This document shows positions 13,465-25,022 of a stretch of 64,000 nucleotides of DNA, one piece after another. The stretch is from Danio rerio (taxonomy: Eukaryota > Chordata > Actinopteri > Cypriniformes > Danionidae), in NCBI RefSeq assembly GCF_049306965.1, contig NC_133182.1:73131001-73195000 (forward strand), in the 5' to 3' direction. The stretch's first letter is position 1. Each line of letters opens with the position of its first letter. Both the position numbers and the translations under genes were made by a program. The notes below the pieces were generated by a model. That model saw only the letters and a list, made by a program, of their open reading frames with translations, had not been told where the DNA came from and made no database searches.

Positions 13465-13860
13465 AGATGTTTTCATCCACTCTGGGGTAATTTTGACCAC
13501 AACTTTCTCTGTGTATTATCTTGTTTGGACACGTTTTGCCTACTTTGAATTTGTTTGTTTTTTTCAAATTCAACAACACACTCTGGGTTATAATTAAGCT
13601 ACAATTAGTTTTTTTAACTTCATAGAACTTCATATATAAGTCAGAAACTTTTTTTTTTTTTTTTTGCACGGGCCTATCTAAAGGGTTAATGCTGCCAACT
13701 GATGATTTTTTAACCCCACAGAGAAAAAAAACTCCAACAATCACGAATTTGTCATGGCTTTTGCAATCAAAAATGTGTTTCTAATGGAAGTCAATGAGGC
13801 AAAAACAGCCACGAACGTAACAAAAGTAAATTTGAGCAGTACACAAGGGTTAAATGTCCC
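13465..13860. mobile_element. Partial copy of a long-TIR element (family shared with 57217-58525)
   Basis: Shares GATGTTTTCATCCACTCTGG, AAGGGTTAATG.TGCCAA, ATGGAAGTCAATG and CAGTACACAAGGGTTAA with the complete copy downstream. The long terminal inverted repeat is mostly missing here. Confidence 0.6.
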
Positions 13861-14472
13861 ATCACAACAGCTCTGAGTAAGTCTCAAATGTGGCTCTGGA
13901 CCATAAATGTCTTGCGTTGCACAGTGGGTCAAAATTGTTGATTTTTCAATGTGCATTACCAAGCACATCATTTAGACAGCAGTTTTCTGAGTAATACAAT
14001 TCTTTGAAATCCTCAGATTTTAGATATTCAAATGTTTTTACTCCCTCTTGACCAGTTTTTACTCTCTCTCTCCTAATAAACCATACAACAGCATATTTAT
14101 TCAGCTTTTATGTGTCGTACAAATCTCATTAAAATTTGTTTATATCCCACCAAGTTAGATCTATGCCACCAAGATCAAACATATCAATAGTGCTTTATAA
14201 ATATTCATTACTAAATTGAATCCCTATGTCAGAAATGAATTCATATGAACTAACAAATTTGACAACAGAAAAAGTCCCATAAGTATATATCACTATGATG
14301 TTAGACGATGCATGAATTCTAACAAAATAGCCATGGATTCCCTGAAATGTAAAACTATGAAATAATATTAATGTGTTGATTTAATTGTGGCTGGCTAAAC
14401 ATTTACGTAGACCTCTTATATTCCAGTTGCAATGAAAATATTCTGATTGTAGTGTTTACATTTGTCACAGGC

Positions 14473-14486
14473 TGTGTGTGTGTGTG

Positions 14487-14542
<56 letters not shown>
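14473..14542. repeat. GT then TA compound microsatellite
   Basis: GT repeats (14473-14492) pass into TA repeats (14493-14542). Confidence 0.95.
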
Positions 14543-14545
<3 letters not shown>

Positions 14546-14763
14546 TCCTCCTGCTTGCACATAGGCTACTATTCTATTATTGCTTTTTTCCCCATTTCAT
14601 TTACAGAGGTTTATTTTGGAACTAATTTGAAGATGACCATGTAAAACGTGCCATTTCTAAAACCGTGTACAAATTAATAACAGCTTGTTCAATGTTTCAG
14701 ACACAGTTACGCCACAACTATGTAATTGCACAGTTTCTTGTTTGGTTTTCGCAGTCCAGTTAA

Positions 14764-15979
14764 AGGTGCAGTAGGTAATTGTCTTCAGAAACATTTTTTG
14801 TTGTGCTGGTTGAAAGTCTGGTAGAAAGTAAATGATCTAAATGTAATTTTTGTATTCTGGGTAAGGCATAAGACTAATAAATGATCGTCCAATTAAAATC
14901 TGCTGGGTCGATAATTCCCTTAATTCTGTTAGGTAGCCCAAACTGTCTGTCAGCAAATGTAGATTTGTACATCTGCGCACCCCTGTTCACGCAAACAGAT
15001 CCGCTGTTTGTGCATGCATGTGCACACAAGAGAGTGACAGTGGTAAAAACAAATGTTGAACCAACTTTTTAAAATCCTAAATCAATATTGAAGTTACTTT
15101 TGCACGCTGGAGGAATGACGACAGCATGGCTGAAGTATTTCTTTTAGACAAGTAATGTTCTGCTTTAAAACTATTTTAGTCACGCAAAGCTGATGTAGAG
15201 TTTGCTGTTTTACGAATGAGTTATATGCACAGAAGTGTTGTTCAGCCACTGAAATCTTCCGGCGAAAGATTGATGTGACTATTTTCAATTTCATAAGGGC
15301 CTTTTAAAACATCGATAATGTAGATTTTTATTTAGTTTGACAACAAAACAGAAGTAAATAGTGCTATTCTGCTTGCTTTACTGAGGTGAAGTTGGTATAT
15401 TTACATTGGTTTATTTTTGAACAATGACAGCCTGTGACACGCTTTCTATATTGTTTACCATGCTAATTTGAATATTTAGTCTGAAATAACATGTAGGTAC
15501 GGCTTAGTAATGTAATTCCTGCACCCTAAAGCACCATGAGCAGTCTCTCTTTAGGACACAGGTGTCAAACTCAGTTCCAAAAGCAGCTCTGCACAGTTTA
15601 GTTCCAACCCTAATTAAACGTACCTGATCAAACTAATTAAGTCCTTCAGGCTTGTTTGAAACCTACAGGTAAGTGTGTTGGAGCAGGGTTGAAACTAAAC
15701 TGTGCAGGGCTTCGGCCCTCCAGGAATTGAGTTTGACACCCCTGCATTAGGACATGCATGAAACATTGCACATTATGACAAGTTTTGCTTGCTACACACC
15801 TGAAAATGTGCTAGATATAATAGTTTTTCGTTCTGTATTGTAGTATGGTAAAGTACTATAGAGTTTTTAACTGGCGAATGACATGATCTAGTGGGTTGTT
15901 AACTGTTATCTTTGGACAGCGGGGGAAAGACTGTTTTCAAAGCTAGCTTTAGCATTTTGGCAGATAACCTGCTGCACCT
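14764..15979. mobile_element. Terminal-inverted-repeat element flanked by TTAA
   Basis: Ends AGGTGCAGTAGGTAATTG and GATAACCTGCTGCACCT are inverted partners, each adjoining TTAA (14760-14763, 15980-15983). A TTAA duplication is typical of piggyBac-type insertion, but the terminus does not begin CCC, so the class is tentative. Carries a nested hAT-like MITE; no intact protein frame. Confidence 0.6.
15559..15744. mobile_element. hAT-like MITE nested in the TTAA element
   Basis: Left CAGGTGTCAAACTCAGTTCC, right GGAATTGAGTTTGACACCCC TG-type end, an inverted pair. Flanks CTTTAGGA and CATTAGGA are similar (7 of 8 if the left end is set two bases earlier). Confidence 0.65.
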
Positions 15980-17825
15980 TTAAGTGTGCATGTCCCTCTG
16001 ATCAAATTTGTAAAGGTCTAACCCAGCCTTTCCCAGTCCGTTCAGAATTAGATTTTAATTCAGGGCTCAGTCAGTTCAGTTAAAAGGTATTCGAAACGTT
16101 TCACAAACACAAAGGAAAAACCTTTTACTTTTTAATTACATCATTGTTATGTAAATGTAGAATTAAGATTTCGAAAGCAAACAACTAAGGGTGTTGCTAT
16201 ACATTTACTGTGTGCTGCAAAACAGCATGATGGTAACCTTTATCTTCATGCTGACATCTCAGATCACACTGGCCAGACATTGATTCATCTTTAATGAATC
16301 ATTAAAATATTGGTGTCCAGGATGCCGAGAGTCTAATGATTGTATTGCACACTCTCTAGGTTTTGAAAGCTCAGATTAAATGTGTGACCAAACAGTGCTC
16401 ATTATCTGCTGTGCTTCTTATATGGCAGGTCCATCCCTGGCTTAAAAAAGGAAATATAAAATTCAAATGTTAGAAAGAAAAAAAAAAGAGCCAGTGATAA
16501 GAGAAGGACAGCGACCTGAGAGAGCGTACTGCAGCTGCTGTTTTCAGCAAACATGAAGAGATAATCACAGCGTTTTCAGGGAGCTCAGATGAATAACAAG
16601 ACAAGGAGACCGAAGCCCTCCTACATTGCATTTAAATTGGCCACTTTTATGGCACTTGCTTTTCTTTTTTGGAGCTTGACAGTCCTCGATTATGGTCAAC
16701 TTTTTGTGGAAAAGAGCAGTTTTGAAAAGAGGTGTTTTAGGGTATTGTTTTGAAGCGTACTGTAGGGATGCTCTAATTCACTGTAGTTTCATTTACACTG
16801 AATAAGTCTGTTCATTCTGCATGAAGATGGCACTATCACACTTATACAATAAGATCACAGAAAACCCTTTTAGTGCCATTTCAAATGTATTTACAATTTT
16901 CAACTTGGAGATTGTCGTAATTCGACTTGTTATCAATTAGAAATGATCAGACAGGAGGTTTTGAATATCAGAAAATAGACTTCATTCTCCATAATAAAGC
17001 AGAGAAAGAGCAGAGCAGACCCCAGAGCATTCTGAAGTTTCTCCTGGACACTTCCTTTCTGTGGTTCTCTCTTTCTCTGCTCCCTCTAAAGTCTCTGTGT
17101 TTTCCACAATCTTAATACAGGTTATTTGACACACCCCTAGGTGTCTCATTTTAACTCTTAACCATTTTAGGATAGGTTTTTACTCTAGGTGGCCCTGTTA
17201 ACCTTGGCTCTCAGCCCTCTAGCTCATGTCAACAGAGATGTTACAGGTCTGTGTCAGCAACTGTTTTGACACCAAAGTTCTCTCTCCATAGATGCAACTT
17301 ATGCGAAAGGACTAAGTGTTTACATACATTGTCATGAATGCATAATCACTTGATAATATGTTACTCATTCTAACTTCTGACTCATATAGCTTCATACAAG
17401 TATTTAACATATAGTTATTCTACACAATCATTCGTCAGCATAGCCTTCTCCTAGCGTTGCTCCTGTGCAGGCATACTCATTTTACACAGTATTTTTAACA
17501 CACGCTGGCATGTTTGCTGCAAACACTACATACATTTTGAGAAGAGAAAATTGACTGCTTTACACTTAGAAAATACTTCACACAGAGAGAATAAAATCTT
17601 CTTCAAGATTCAACCAGATGCATTGTAATAAATCAGTGATGTGATTTTGTCAACATATCGTTCAGCCCTACAGTCTCCTATTTTAGGTTAAGTACTCAGA
17701 CATACCTGCAGACTTAATCCATAGGCTAATACTGAAATTTGAATAACTGTGACATCAATTTTTATAAAACAAAAACTTTTTCACATTTACACTTCTTCTT
17801 TTAAACTGGTTTTCAAAAGTGTATG

Positions 17826-17845
17826 CCCCCCCCCCCCCCCCCCCC
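17826..17845 (+). repeat. Run of 20 C before the GPCR exon 2
   Basis: Uninterrupted C tract 43 bases before exon 2, G-quadruplex-prone on the other strand; length may vary between individuals or assemblies. Confidence 0.9.
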
Positions 17846-17888
17846 AAATGCTACCATCTGGTAATGAGCAAAACTGTCTTGTTTGCAG

Positions 17889-18220
17889 CGATTTCAGGCA
17901 GTGCTGTCCCCGAATGGATCGAGTTTATTGCTGTGTGGTTGCCAACCTCCAACGGATTCCTCAACTGTATCTTCTACTTCTGGATCAACCATAGCTTTCG
18001 AAAGAAGTTCCACGTGGTTCTTCAGAAACTATGTCTGAAACTCGGGCTTTGTCCAAGTTCTGACACTGATTCATGCTGCGTGAACTCAATCAATTCCTCT
18101 GTGATTCCTGGATGGAGCAGTAACTACTCTCTCCACGAGCGGTTTTCTAGCGTGTCGTCCACCTGCACCCTGCTGACGCTCAAACCTCAAACCAGCATAC
18201 GTGAACCAGACCCAGCTTGA
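17889..18220 (+). CDS. Orphan class A GPCR, exon 2 (TM7 and C-terminal tail)
   Basis: Last coding exon. A TTTGCAG acceptor precedes 17889; the split codon (phase 1) becomes Ala266. It supplies extracellular loop 3, TM7 (about residues 275-297) and the cytoplasmic tail, ending at TGA 18218-18220. TM7 carries N291-C-I-F-Y, an NPxxY variant with Cys in place of Pro, followed by a basic helix-8 start (INHSFRKKF). The tail is rich in Ser, Thr and Cys, giving possible phosphorylation and palmitoylation sites. An ATG-started frame reads through from the intron at 17819, but it begins in a poly-C tract and is not the protein start. The join restores a continuous TM6-TM7 domain, which is strong support for the splice. 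Confidence 0.88.
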
Positions 18221-19160
18221 GTATCCTTTTTATTGTTGCGATCTGGAGTTTTAAAAAGATCTGGTTGACGTTGTGAGTGCTACTGAGGCTATACCGATTT
18301 ATATATCCTTTTAATCTCAAGTTAAGATTCGGAAACACTCATGACCATAACTTCAAACTCTTTTAGTGTAATGGCTATTTGTGCCTTTTTACTTCTTAAT
18401 GGCACCTTCTCGGCTTTATTGAAGACTTGTTTTTTAACTGAAATGGCTTTGCGTTGCTGTTTCAGGTTAAACACATGAGCCTTTGAACTATTTGCACACA
18501 TTTCCTTATCTATTCATAAACCCAGTATCAAGCAGCTGTGAAGTTTAACCTTTAAATATACCTCAGTTATGCGGGTTATGCAGATGGGGAAGTAATTAGC
18601 CAGGTACGTAATGTAAAGGTCAGATCAAAAATGCCTTTTGGCTTTAACCTTTTCTGTTTCTTGACATTTCCATTGCATCTCTGAAGCAAACATTCTTTTT
18701 TATGTTGAACTAAGTAGGCTGTTTGGTCACTGTCTTGAAGAGAGGAGTACTGTATGACCAACATTATTGTATTGTAAATAATAATATTAAACCTATGGGT
18801 GGGCTACAGTGAACTGGAGCCAACGATGAATTGAAAAGTTGTCATGCTCCAAGGGTGAACCAGTTTGCCTTTCTTTTCTCTTTTTTTGACTTCTGAAAAT
18901 AGCTGTAAATCTAAATTTTAAGTTTGTTTTAGCTTAGGCACTTGTTACAGAATGGTTCATTGTCAATTAGGGGACATACATACTGTGGTGGAGGGTTCAC
19001 ATGAAGAGCTGATAATAACCTGGGTGTGTTATGCTGCCAGACATTGTCATTGATTACAGATGTTTTGATGTGTTGTAAATAATTACAAATTTTATATGGT
19101 TTATAAAAAGTGTTTATACAAAATGTTAAAACTTCAATATGTAAAATAAAGCGTCAAAGC
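18221..19160 (+). other. Probable 3' UTR of the GPCR gene
   Basis: Non-coding sequence after the stop, largely free of recognisable repeats, unlike its surroundings. It ends near an AATAAA at 19145-19150; an earlier ATTAAA lies near 18785. The true cleavage site is not determined. Confidence 0.5.
19145..19150 (+). terminator. Candidate polyadenylation signal of the GPCR gene
   Basis: AATAAA about 925 bases after the stop codon, in an AT-rich context. It is the best hexamer before the transposon-rich region starts at 19.6 kb. Confidence 0.4.
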
Positions 19161-19589
19161 CTATTTACTATGTAAAGCATCACTGGTTGTTCTGGCTCTG
19201 TGATTGATTTGAAACGATTCTGATCTTGCTAAAGGCATGAATCATCTTTTTAATTGGCTGGAGGCACGGCGTTTGTGCTTTTAGATGTTCTTGAGCTTAT
19301 AGGTGAGGAGATTTATATCAGTTACTGTGTGAAAAGCCACACATGAGCATTCAGCTTGACATGAGGAGTGAGCTGTTCTCCTTTCTGTTTACATATGCTT
19401 CATGAAGATGACATTTACAGTGGTTTAGTTTGACAGTATACCTCGGGGACATTGTATGTAAGGCATAAATATAGTGATGGAAAACTGTAGGTCAGAGACA
19501 ACTCCAATTGGGTGGGACTTAAGCTCCAAGTGGATGTACAAACTTGTAGTTTTTATTTATTTAATATCTTGTACATGACAGAGTCCAAT

Positions 19590-19646
19590 GTTGTGCTTTA
19601 TGAATGTCTACACCTACCCCAACCCTAAACCCAACATCAGTAACCA
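19590..19646. repeat. 59 bp minisatellite, segment 1
   Basis: One unit (CTACACCTACCCCAACCCTA then AACCCAAC) cut by the element starting at 19647. Continues at 20772. Confidence 0.75.
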
Positions 19647-20771
19647 GGGGCCTCATGTATCAACGCTGCGTACGCACAAAAACTTTGCGTACGCCAGGTT
19701 TCACGCTCAGAATAGCTCACGTTTGGATTTACTAACAATGAACTGAATGTGGGAATGTGCGCAGCTTCACGGCAGCTTTATGGCTGGCATACGCACATTT
19801 TTTGTGCGTGTCTGTTTTATTTCCATTGGCGACTCCTAGAGGCAGTTGTGTTAAATTCCTCTCTACAAAGTTTCTGAGCCTTGCAATGGCAGCTGTATGA
19901 GACGGGTTCAGCAGGTATATAAGGTTTCCATACCATACAGTTGACCAGCCAAACATTAAAGCACAATTTGCAGCAGTCGCCTGTTTTCGCAATGTAATCT
20001 GTGCGATCTACTGCACGCACATTGCTATAAAGACACTATCTGAAGATGAATTTGCATGCATGAATCAGAAACATTTCCATTCAGTAAATGTGCAAATAAA
20101 ATATGATGCTTATTGATATGAACTTATTGATGATTCCTACTTGTCTTTCTCGTGATAAATAGTGGGCAAAATCTGATATGTAGCGGGGGAAAAAACAAGA
20201 AAGAGTTCATCAGATGCTGGATTCGAGCCGAGTTCATGCTCGAACGTATCAATTCATGATCACATGCGTCTTACGAGTAGCGCCACTGAGACTAAGCGTC
20301 ATGCAACATTTTACAGATATAAACCACACTATTTCTTTTTTTTAATGCACTCAGTGCGATATTCAGACCCAACTGTGTTGACCGCATCAGCTAAACTCTC
20401 CCACTTTATTTTTTTCTTTTGTTGTTAATTCCGGAGAACAAACTTGCAAATAACACCGCTTTTCTCCGGTCTACCTCCGAAAGCAGCACCTCCAATTCAC
20501 ATTCTGTTCAAAGTTTCTCTCTTTGGTTGCTTTTGCCATTGCTTTTTCGTTTGGTTTTTCCATTAGCATAGTCATTAGCATATTCATACGGGGGAGGAGG
20601 CAGGGAGGGGTTTTGCGCTCATGCATGTTGCGCTCAGTTTCACGTTTATTCAGATGTACAAAAGAATATGCGTGAGATTCGGCGTATGCAGTGTTTCATA
20701 CATCTGAATTTTTTTGTGCGTACGCAATGTTTTAGTAAGATTTCCACGCAAGTCTTCGTACATGAGGCCCC
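19647..20771. mobile_element. DNA transposon with GGGGCCTCATG termini
   Basis: Ends GGGGCCTCATGTATCAACGC and GTACATGAGGCCCC are inverted; subterminal TGCGTACGCA.AAA motifs occur at both sides. 1125 bases, splitting a minisatellite unit with almost no net duplication (insertion length versus 59-base register). A truncated second copy lies at 60982. Superfamily not certain. An internal minus-strand stretch near 20215-20292 resembles tRNA A and B boxes. Confidence 0.7.
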
Positions 20772-20938
20772 AGATGTGTTTTATTAACATCTACACCTAC
20801 CCCAACCCTAAACCCAACCTCAAAGTAACTTGATGCATTTGATTAACGTCTACACCTAACCCAACCCTGAACCCAACCGCAAAGTAACCTGAGGCATTTG
20901 ATTAACATCTACACCTACCATAACCCTAAACCCAACAT
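20772..20938. repeat. 59 bp minisatellite, segment 2
   Basis: Three units in register: CTACACCTA motifs at 20791, 20850 and 20909 are exactly 59 apart. Confidence 0.85.
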
Positions 20939-22147
20939 CAGGGCCGCCTGCAGGATTTTATTTTAAGGTACGCACAAATCCAGCACCACCCCGCTCCCTT
21001 CCGATGGTTGTTATTTCAGTATTCCTACATTAAATAACGAATGCATCAAGTGAAATGGAAACGAATATTGTTTTAGAATTTTGCAAAATTCTGCTCTTTT
21101 TTTTTCTTTTTTTTCTCATTTATTTTTGTTATTTTTAATATTTTATTGTCTTCATAATTAAAGCTATTGACAAATTCCTGCTTGACATTTAAGAAAATAT
21201 TTTGCGTAGCTGCCCAGTATATTTTAAAGATCACAGAGAACAAAAAAACAAAAAAAAAAACACAGAAACGTTACATGGCCCCATAAATGTCCAACTTATA
21301 TTTAATGAATCGTAAAAAATTGTGAAAATTGCTCATTTTATTTTTATTTTATTTTATTCTTCAAATCGAAGATGACTGTAGTGAGAAAACCCTGGCTCTT
21401 TATAGTGGTTAGGAATGGCCTGATTGGTGGATCAAGCATGCTAATGCAGAACCAGCCGTGTTCAATCATAATCACGTGCTCCTCTCGAAATTAGTTTATG
21501 AATAAACTTCACTTATTTTTCAGTAAAAACAATACCGACATTCAAGAATCCGTATTTATTTTACTTATTCCTTAATTTGACTTGTTTATTGGTGCATATA
21601 TAGGCTATAATTCAACTCATACAACAGTACCTTGGACAGCTACAGTGCCACTAAAGCTTTCAAACAAAAGTCAAGAAAGGAAAGAAAGATTTGACTTCCT
21701 TTGGTGACGGCCGACATCACAACACGCCGCAACCATCCTTTAGGGATTAAATTACACAACAAGCCATCTGGCTTCAATGAAGTGCAGTTATTTTCTCGTT
21801 GTTCAAAGAGTCTGTATGTTTGTGTTTTATGGATATAGGATGTATTGTGGACATCGATGATGTTAAGCGTGTCTTTCGATGCGCAGCAAAGAAAAAAAAA
21901 AGTCTTTCAGCAGTGCATGTAGCTGTTTGTTAAGTTCTCTCCCAGATTAGAGCGAGTTTTTGTGCTACTAAATGCAGCGCTGCAGCGATTTGGCACGATA
22001 GAAGAAAAGCAGGCAGCTGTAGTGCATACTGTTTAATAATCAATTTAAATTATGTCACAAATAAATAAATAAAAAGCGGCATTAATTCCAGCCCTCTCAT
22101 GGTAAGTATGCACAGTGCGTACAGCAGTACAGCTGCAGGAGCCACTG
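20939..22147. mobile_element. hAT-like element inserted in the minisatellite
   Basis: Starts CAGGGCCGCCTGCAGGATTT and ends CAGCTGCAGGAGCCACTG; flanking octamers CCCAACAT (20931-20938) and CCCAACCT (22148-22155) match 7 of 8. Contains a nested piece of dispersed repeat family A. No intact transposase. Confidence 0.6.
21356..21512 (-). repeat. Dispersed repeat family A, copy 2
   Basis: CTTCAAATCGAAGATGACTG through CTGGCTCTTTATAGTGG to CTCTCGAAATTAGTTTATG, in reverse relative to the 1868 copy and closely like the part at 24870-25015. Confidence 0.55.
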
Positions 22148-22350
22148 CCCAACCTCACAGTAACCTGTTGTGTTTGATTATTGTGTACAACACCTAAACC
22201 CGACACTAAACTAAACCTCACAGTAACCTGTTGTGTTTGATTAATGTCTACTACACCTAAACCCGACACTAAACCTAACCTCACAGTAACCTGATGCGTT
22301 TGGTTAACATCTACACCTACCCCAACCCTAAACCCAACCTCACAGTAACA
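22148..22350. repeat. 59-63 bp minisatellite, segment 3
   Basis: CACAGTAAC motifs recur near 22158, 22221, 22284 and 22343 (steps 63, 63, 59). The minus-strand frame at 22045-22377 (repeated NQTQQVTV) is the translation of this array, not a gene. Confidence 0.85.
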
Positions 22351-22467
22351 CACACACACATACACACATAAATACATGTATATGTATAACTTAACCTACC
22401 TAAAGTCATATTTTTATACATGTTAACATCTGACTTTTTAAAAAATAGTTATGTGTCTTTATACATT

Positions 22468-22494
22468 GTATTTAAACTTCTGGCTTCAACTGTA
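22468..22494. mobile_element. Isolated Tc1-like terminus
   Basis: TTTAAACTTCTGGCTTCAAC then TGTA, the same right end as the Tc1-like copy ending at 9518. No partner found. Confidence 0.45.
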
Positions 22495-23299
22495 TGTTGT
22501 ATATATTTAACAGGTGCATATGTCTAATAAACAACAACTAGTATCTAACAAACAAATACTAATATCTATTATGATACTAATATCTTGAAAAAGAAGTACT
22601 AGTAACATAAAAATAGACACTGGTTTCTTTTGTAGATTAAATGTTAGAACAGCTTTCAATACACGTACACCTAAAATGCTGAACACTTTACTTGGAGATT
22701 TAAAGTATTAGGGAAGTCTGCAAGTTCGAATGCAATATAAGTGCCTTATAACTCGAAATGTCATGTTGAATCTTTTTGTCCCTGTATGCAACGTTCAAAT
22801 CAGTGTATCCAAAAGTAAAGCAACTACTTATAAACACATGTAGTGCCAGTATTGCTCTCACACACATAGGAAACTACAGCAACACCTTAGGGGTCTGTTA
22901 AAGTGCTGCTAATGTGGATGCGAGTTTGAAACCCTCCTCGTGCGGTTCAGCTATTAGTTGGCCAGCGATTTTTGTAGCTATTTGTTGTCATGGTGATGCA
23001 ATTAGGATGAGTGCAGGAGATGGTTTTAGATCACTCTTATGCTCTTTTGGAGACACTCAAAGCTGTCACCTCCTAATCAGAAGAAACAATCAAGGAAATA
23101 GTTCCTCATTTACTGTTGATCAGATTCTAACAATATGCGCTGGATACCCACTTCTGTAATAATTTTATACAATACGTTTTGTCGACCCACAGGCTCATTG
23201 GAAATATGTGTCTCAGCCAACATTGTTGGAAAATATATATAAAAATATGTGGCTCTGTGTATGTTTTGTTGCAGGTTTCAGATGACAAATCCATTAGAG

Positions 23300-23489
23300 C
23301 AGTGTTTCCCTGTTCCTGGATGCGCACCGACAGTACATATTTTGGATGTCTCCCTTATCTGACCTGTTAACTTCAGGTTTTAGAGTCTCTTTTTATGTTC
23401 TGTTGAGTTGATTCATGTGTGTTTTATTAGGAAGAGGTTGAAAATGTGTACTGTTGGTTTGCCTTCAGGAACAGGGTTGGGAAACACCG
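23300..23489. mobile_element. hAT-like MITE
   Basis: CAGTGTTTCCCTGTTCCTGG left and GGAACAGGGTTGGGAAACAC right are inverted; flanks CATTAGAG and ACTTAGAG share 6 of 8. Confidence 0.6.
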
Positions 23490-23838
23490 ACTTAGAGTGT
23501 GCTTTCTACATTTTTTGTGAATCTGAAATGCATTTTTTTGTTAAATGCATAATTTTTGCACACCACTGACCTAAATCAGTTGCATCCTATTGCATCAGTT
23601 GCACCAATTGTTATCATTATCACGTGTTTTCTTTCGCTTACAGTTATTTTTATTATTGTTTAATTATCGTCCTTTACAATAATATTGCTTTAATAGGAGA
23701 TTAACTCTCCATTTATGTGTAGTTAACTGGTGATCTGGGACCTTCAGCCAGGACAGACTACTGTGCATGGTTTTAGATGCATGAGTATTTAGATGCATGA
23801 GTATTTTTATTAAATGTCAATACAAGAGTTCACACTTA

Positions 23839-24563
23839 TGCCGAGTTCAGACTGCATGATTTTCAAAGTAGTCGTGTCACAGATGTTTTCACACTGCATG
23901 ACTATCCTGGCTAGCGTTTTGTCGCTGCTTTGTTTACACTGCAAGATGGATCGGCGACAGGGGCTTTTACATTGCATGATTTTACTATAGGAGGAATCGA
24001 CGACAACTTCCAAACTACGTCTTATAACCAAAAACACGTAGTATATCTTTTGATATTAACTACATTAGGATAAAGTAGCCTTTAATGGGGTAGAAAACGT
24101 GCATATTTGCTCACCTAGGTTTGAAGGGAATTAGCAATTTCTCCTCAAATTTCTTTTTTACTTTCTGTATGAAACGTCAAACAGACACGGTGCTTCTGTC
24201 AAACCTCCACTAGTTTTTCCTCCATTTCTTGGGTCCAAATAAACCGAAAATGAACGCTTTCTCTTCCAGCCTCCCACTGGCCTGCTGGTACACACACTAG
24301 TGGATGCTGCTCTTTCATTGGCTGAAACAAATTTCACATGGCTTGATTTGAATCGCCAACAGCTCTAGATTTTTCGCATGCCAAATATCTCATGGGCATC
24401 GGCGACTCATCAGCGATCGCATCTTTGATTGTTGACTCTGTGTGATTGTCACTCGTGTGCACGAGCACAGAGTTGCCTGTGATTTCAGCCATTTGTCAGC
24501 GATTTCTCAAAATCTGTCGGCGAGTCAAAATCGGGGGTAAAATCATGCAGTCTGAACTCGGCA
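23839..24563. mobile_element. PIF/Harbinger-like element with TTA duplication
   Basis: Perfect 20+ base terminal inverted repeats (TGCCGAGTTCAGACTGCATG and its complement at the right end) flanked by TTA on both sides (23836-23838, 24564-24566). A 3-base TWA-type duplication fits PIF/Harbinger. Non-autonomous: GC-richer interior without a usable frame. Confidence 0.75.
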
Positions 24564-24599
24564 TTAGCTGATGATTGATTTTAAGAAAGTTTGGCATGC

Positions 24600-25015
24600 T
24601 GTCTCGGGAAAAAGCCCTGAGCTCAAAAGATCCTTGAGCCCTGGGCTCCCTCCCATTTGTAGGGCAAGAGGGGAGCTTTGAGTTTAGGTCAGTCTCGAGA
24701 ACTCCCCTATTGATGAAAGAAAATGATTGCTATGAAGAGATATGCTGGCCTGTTAAAGGACTAGAACCGGTGACGTTCTTGCTGTGAGGCAACAGTGTTA
24801 ATCACTGGGCCACCGTGCCGCCCTTTGAAGAGAAAGGTGAAGGAATAGGGGTGGAAGGGGGGGATTCTTCAAATCTAAGATGACTGTATTGAGAAACCCT
24901 GGCTCTTTATACTGGGTTAGGAATCATCTTGGGGGATCATACATAGTTAATGCAAAACCAGCTGTGTTCATTTATAATCACGTGATCCTCTCGAAATTAG
25001 TTTAGAAATAAACTT
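24600..25015 (-). repeat. Dispersed repeat family A, copy 3, interrupted
   Basis: Reverse of the 1868 copy: GGCATGCTGTCTCGGGA at one end, GATCCTCTCGAAATTAGTTT at the other. About 24735-24850 in the middle includes a SINE head fragment. Confidence 0.5.
24758..24824 (-). mobile_element. DANA SINE head fragment
   Basis: CTTGCTGTGAGGCAACAGTG then AATCACTGGGCCACCGTGCC: only the tRNA-derived head is present. Confidence 0.6.
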
Positions 25016-25022
25016 TACTTGT

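Larger units (their letters stand above)
12534..17888 (+). other. Intron of the GPCR gene, transposon-rich
   Basis: A 5.36 kb phase 1 intron with GT/AG ends. It contains an hAT-like element with 8 bp duplications, part of a long-TIR element, a GT/TA microsatellite, a TTAA-flanked element with a nested hAT-like MITE, and a 20-base C run 43 bases before the acceptor. No coding signal was seen between 16000 and 17800. Confidence 0.85.

Noticed and set aside
20215-20292. tRNA-like A and B boxes on the minus strand
   Set aside because: GTGGCGCTACTCG and GGCTCGAATCC resemble the boxes, but no acceptor stem or anticodon arm could be folded by eye; it lies inside a transposon.
19610-20935. Interstitial telomeric repeat (CCCTAAACCC words)
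   Set aside because: The words belong to a 59-base minisatellite unit and are not tandem TTAGGG repeats.
22045-22377. 110-codon minus-strand frame with repeated NQTQQVTV
   Set aside because: Translation of the 59-63 base minisatellite, not a gene.
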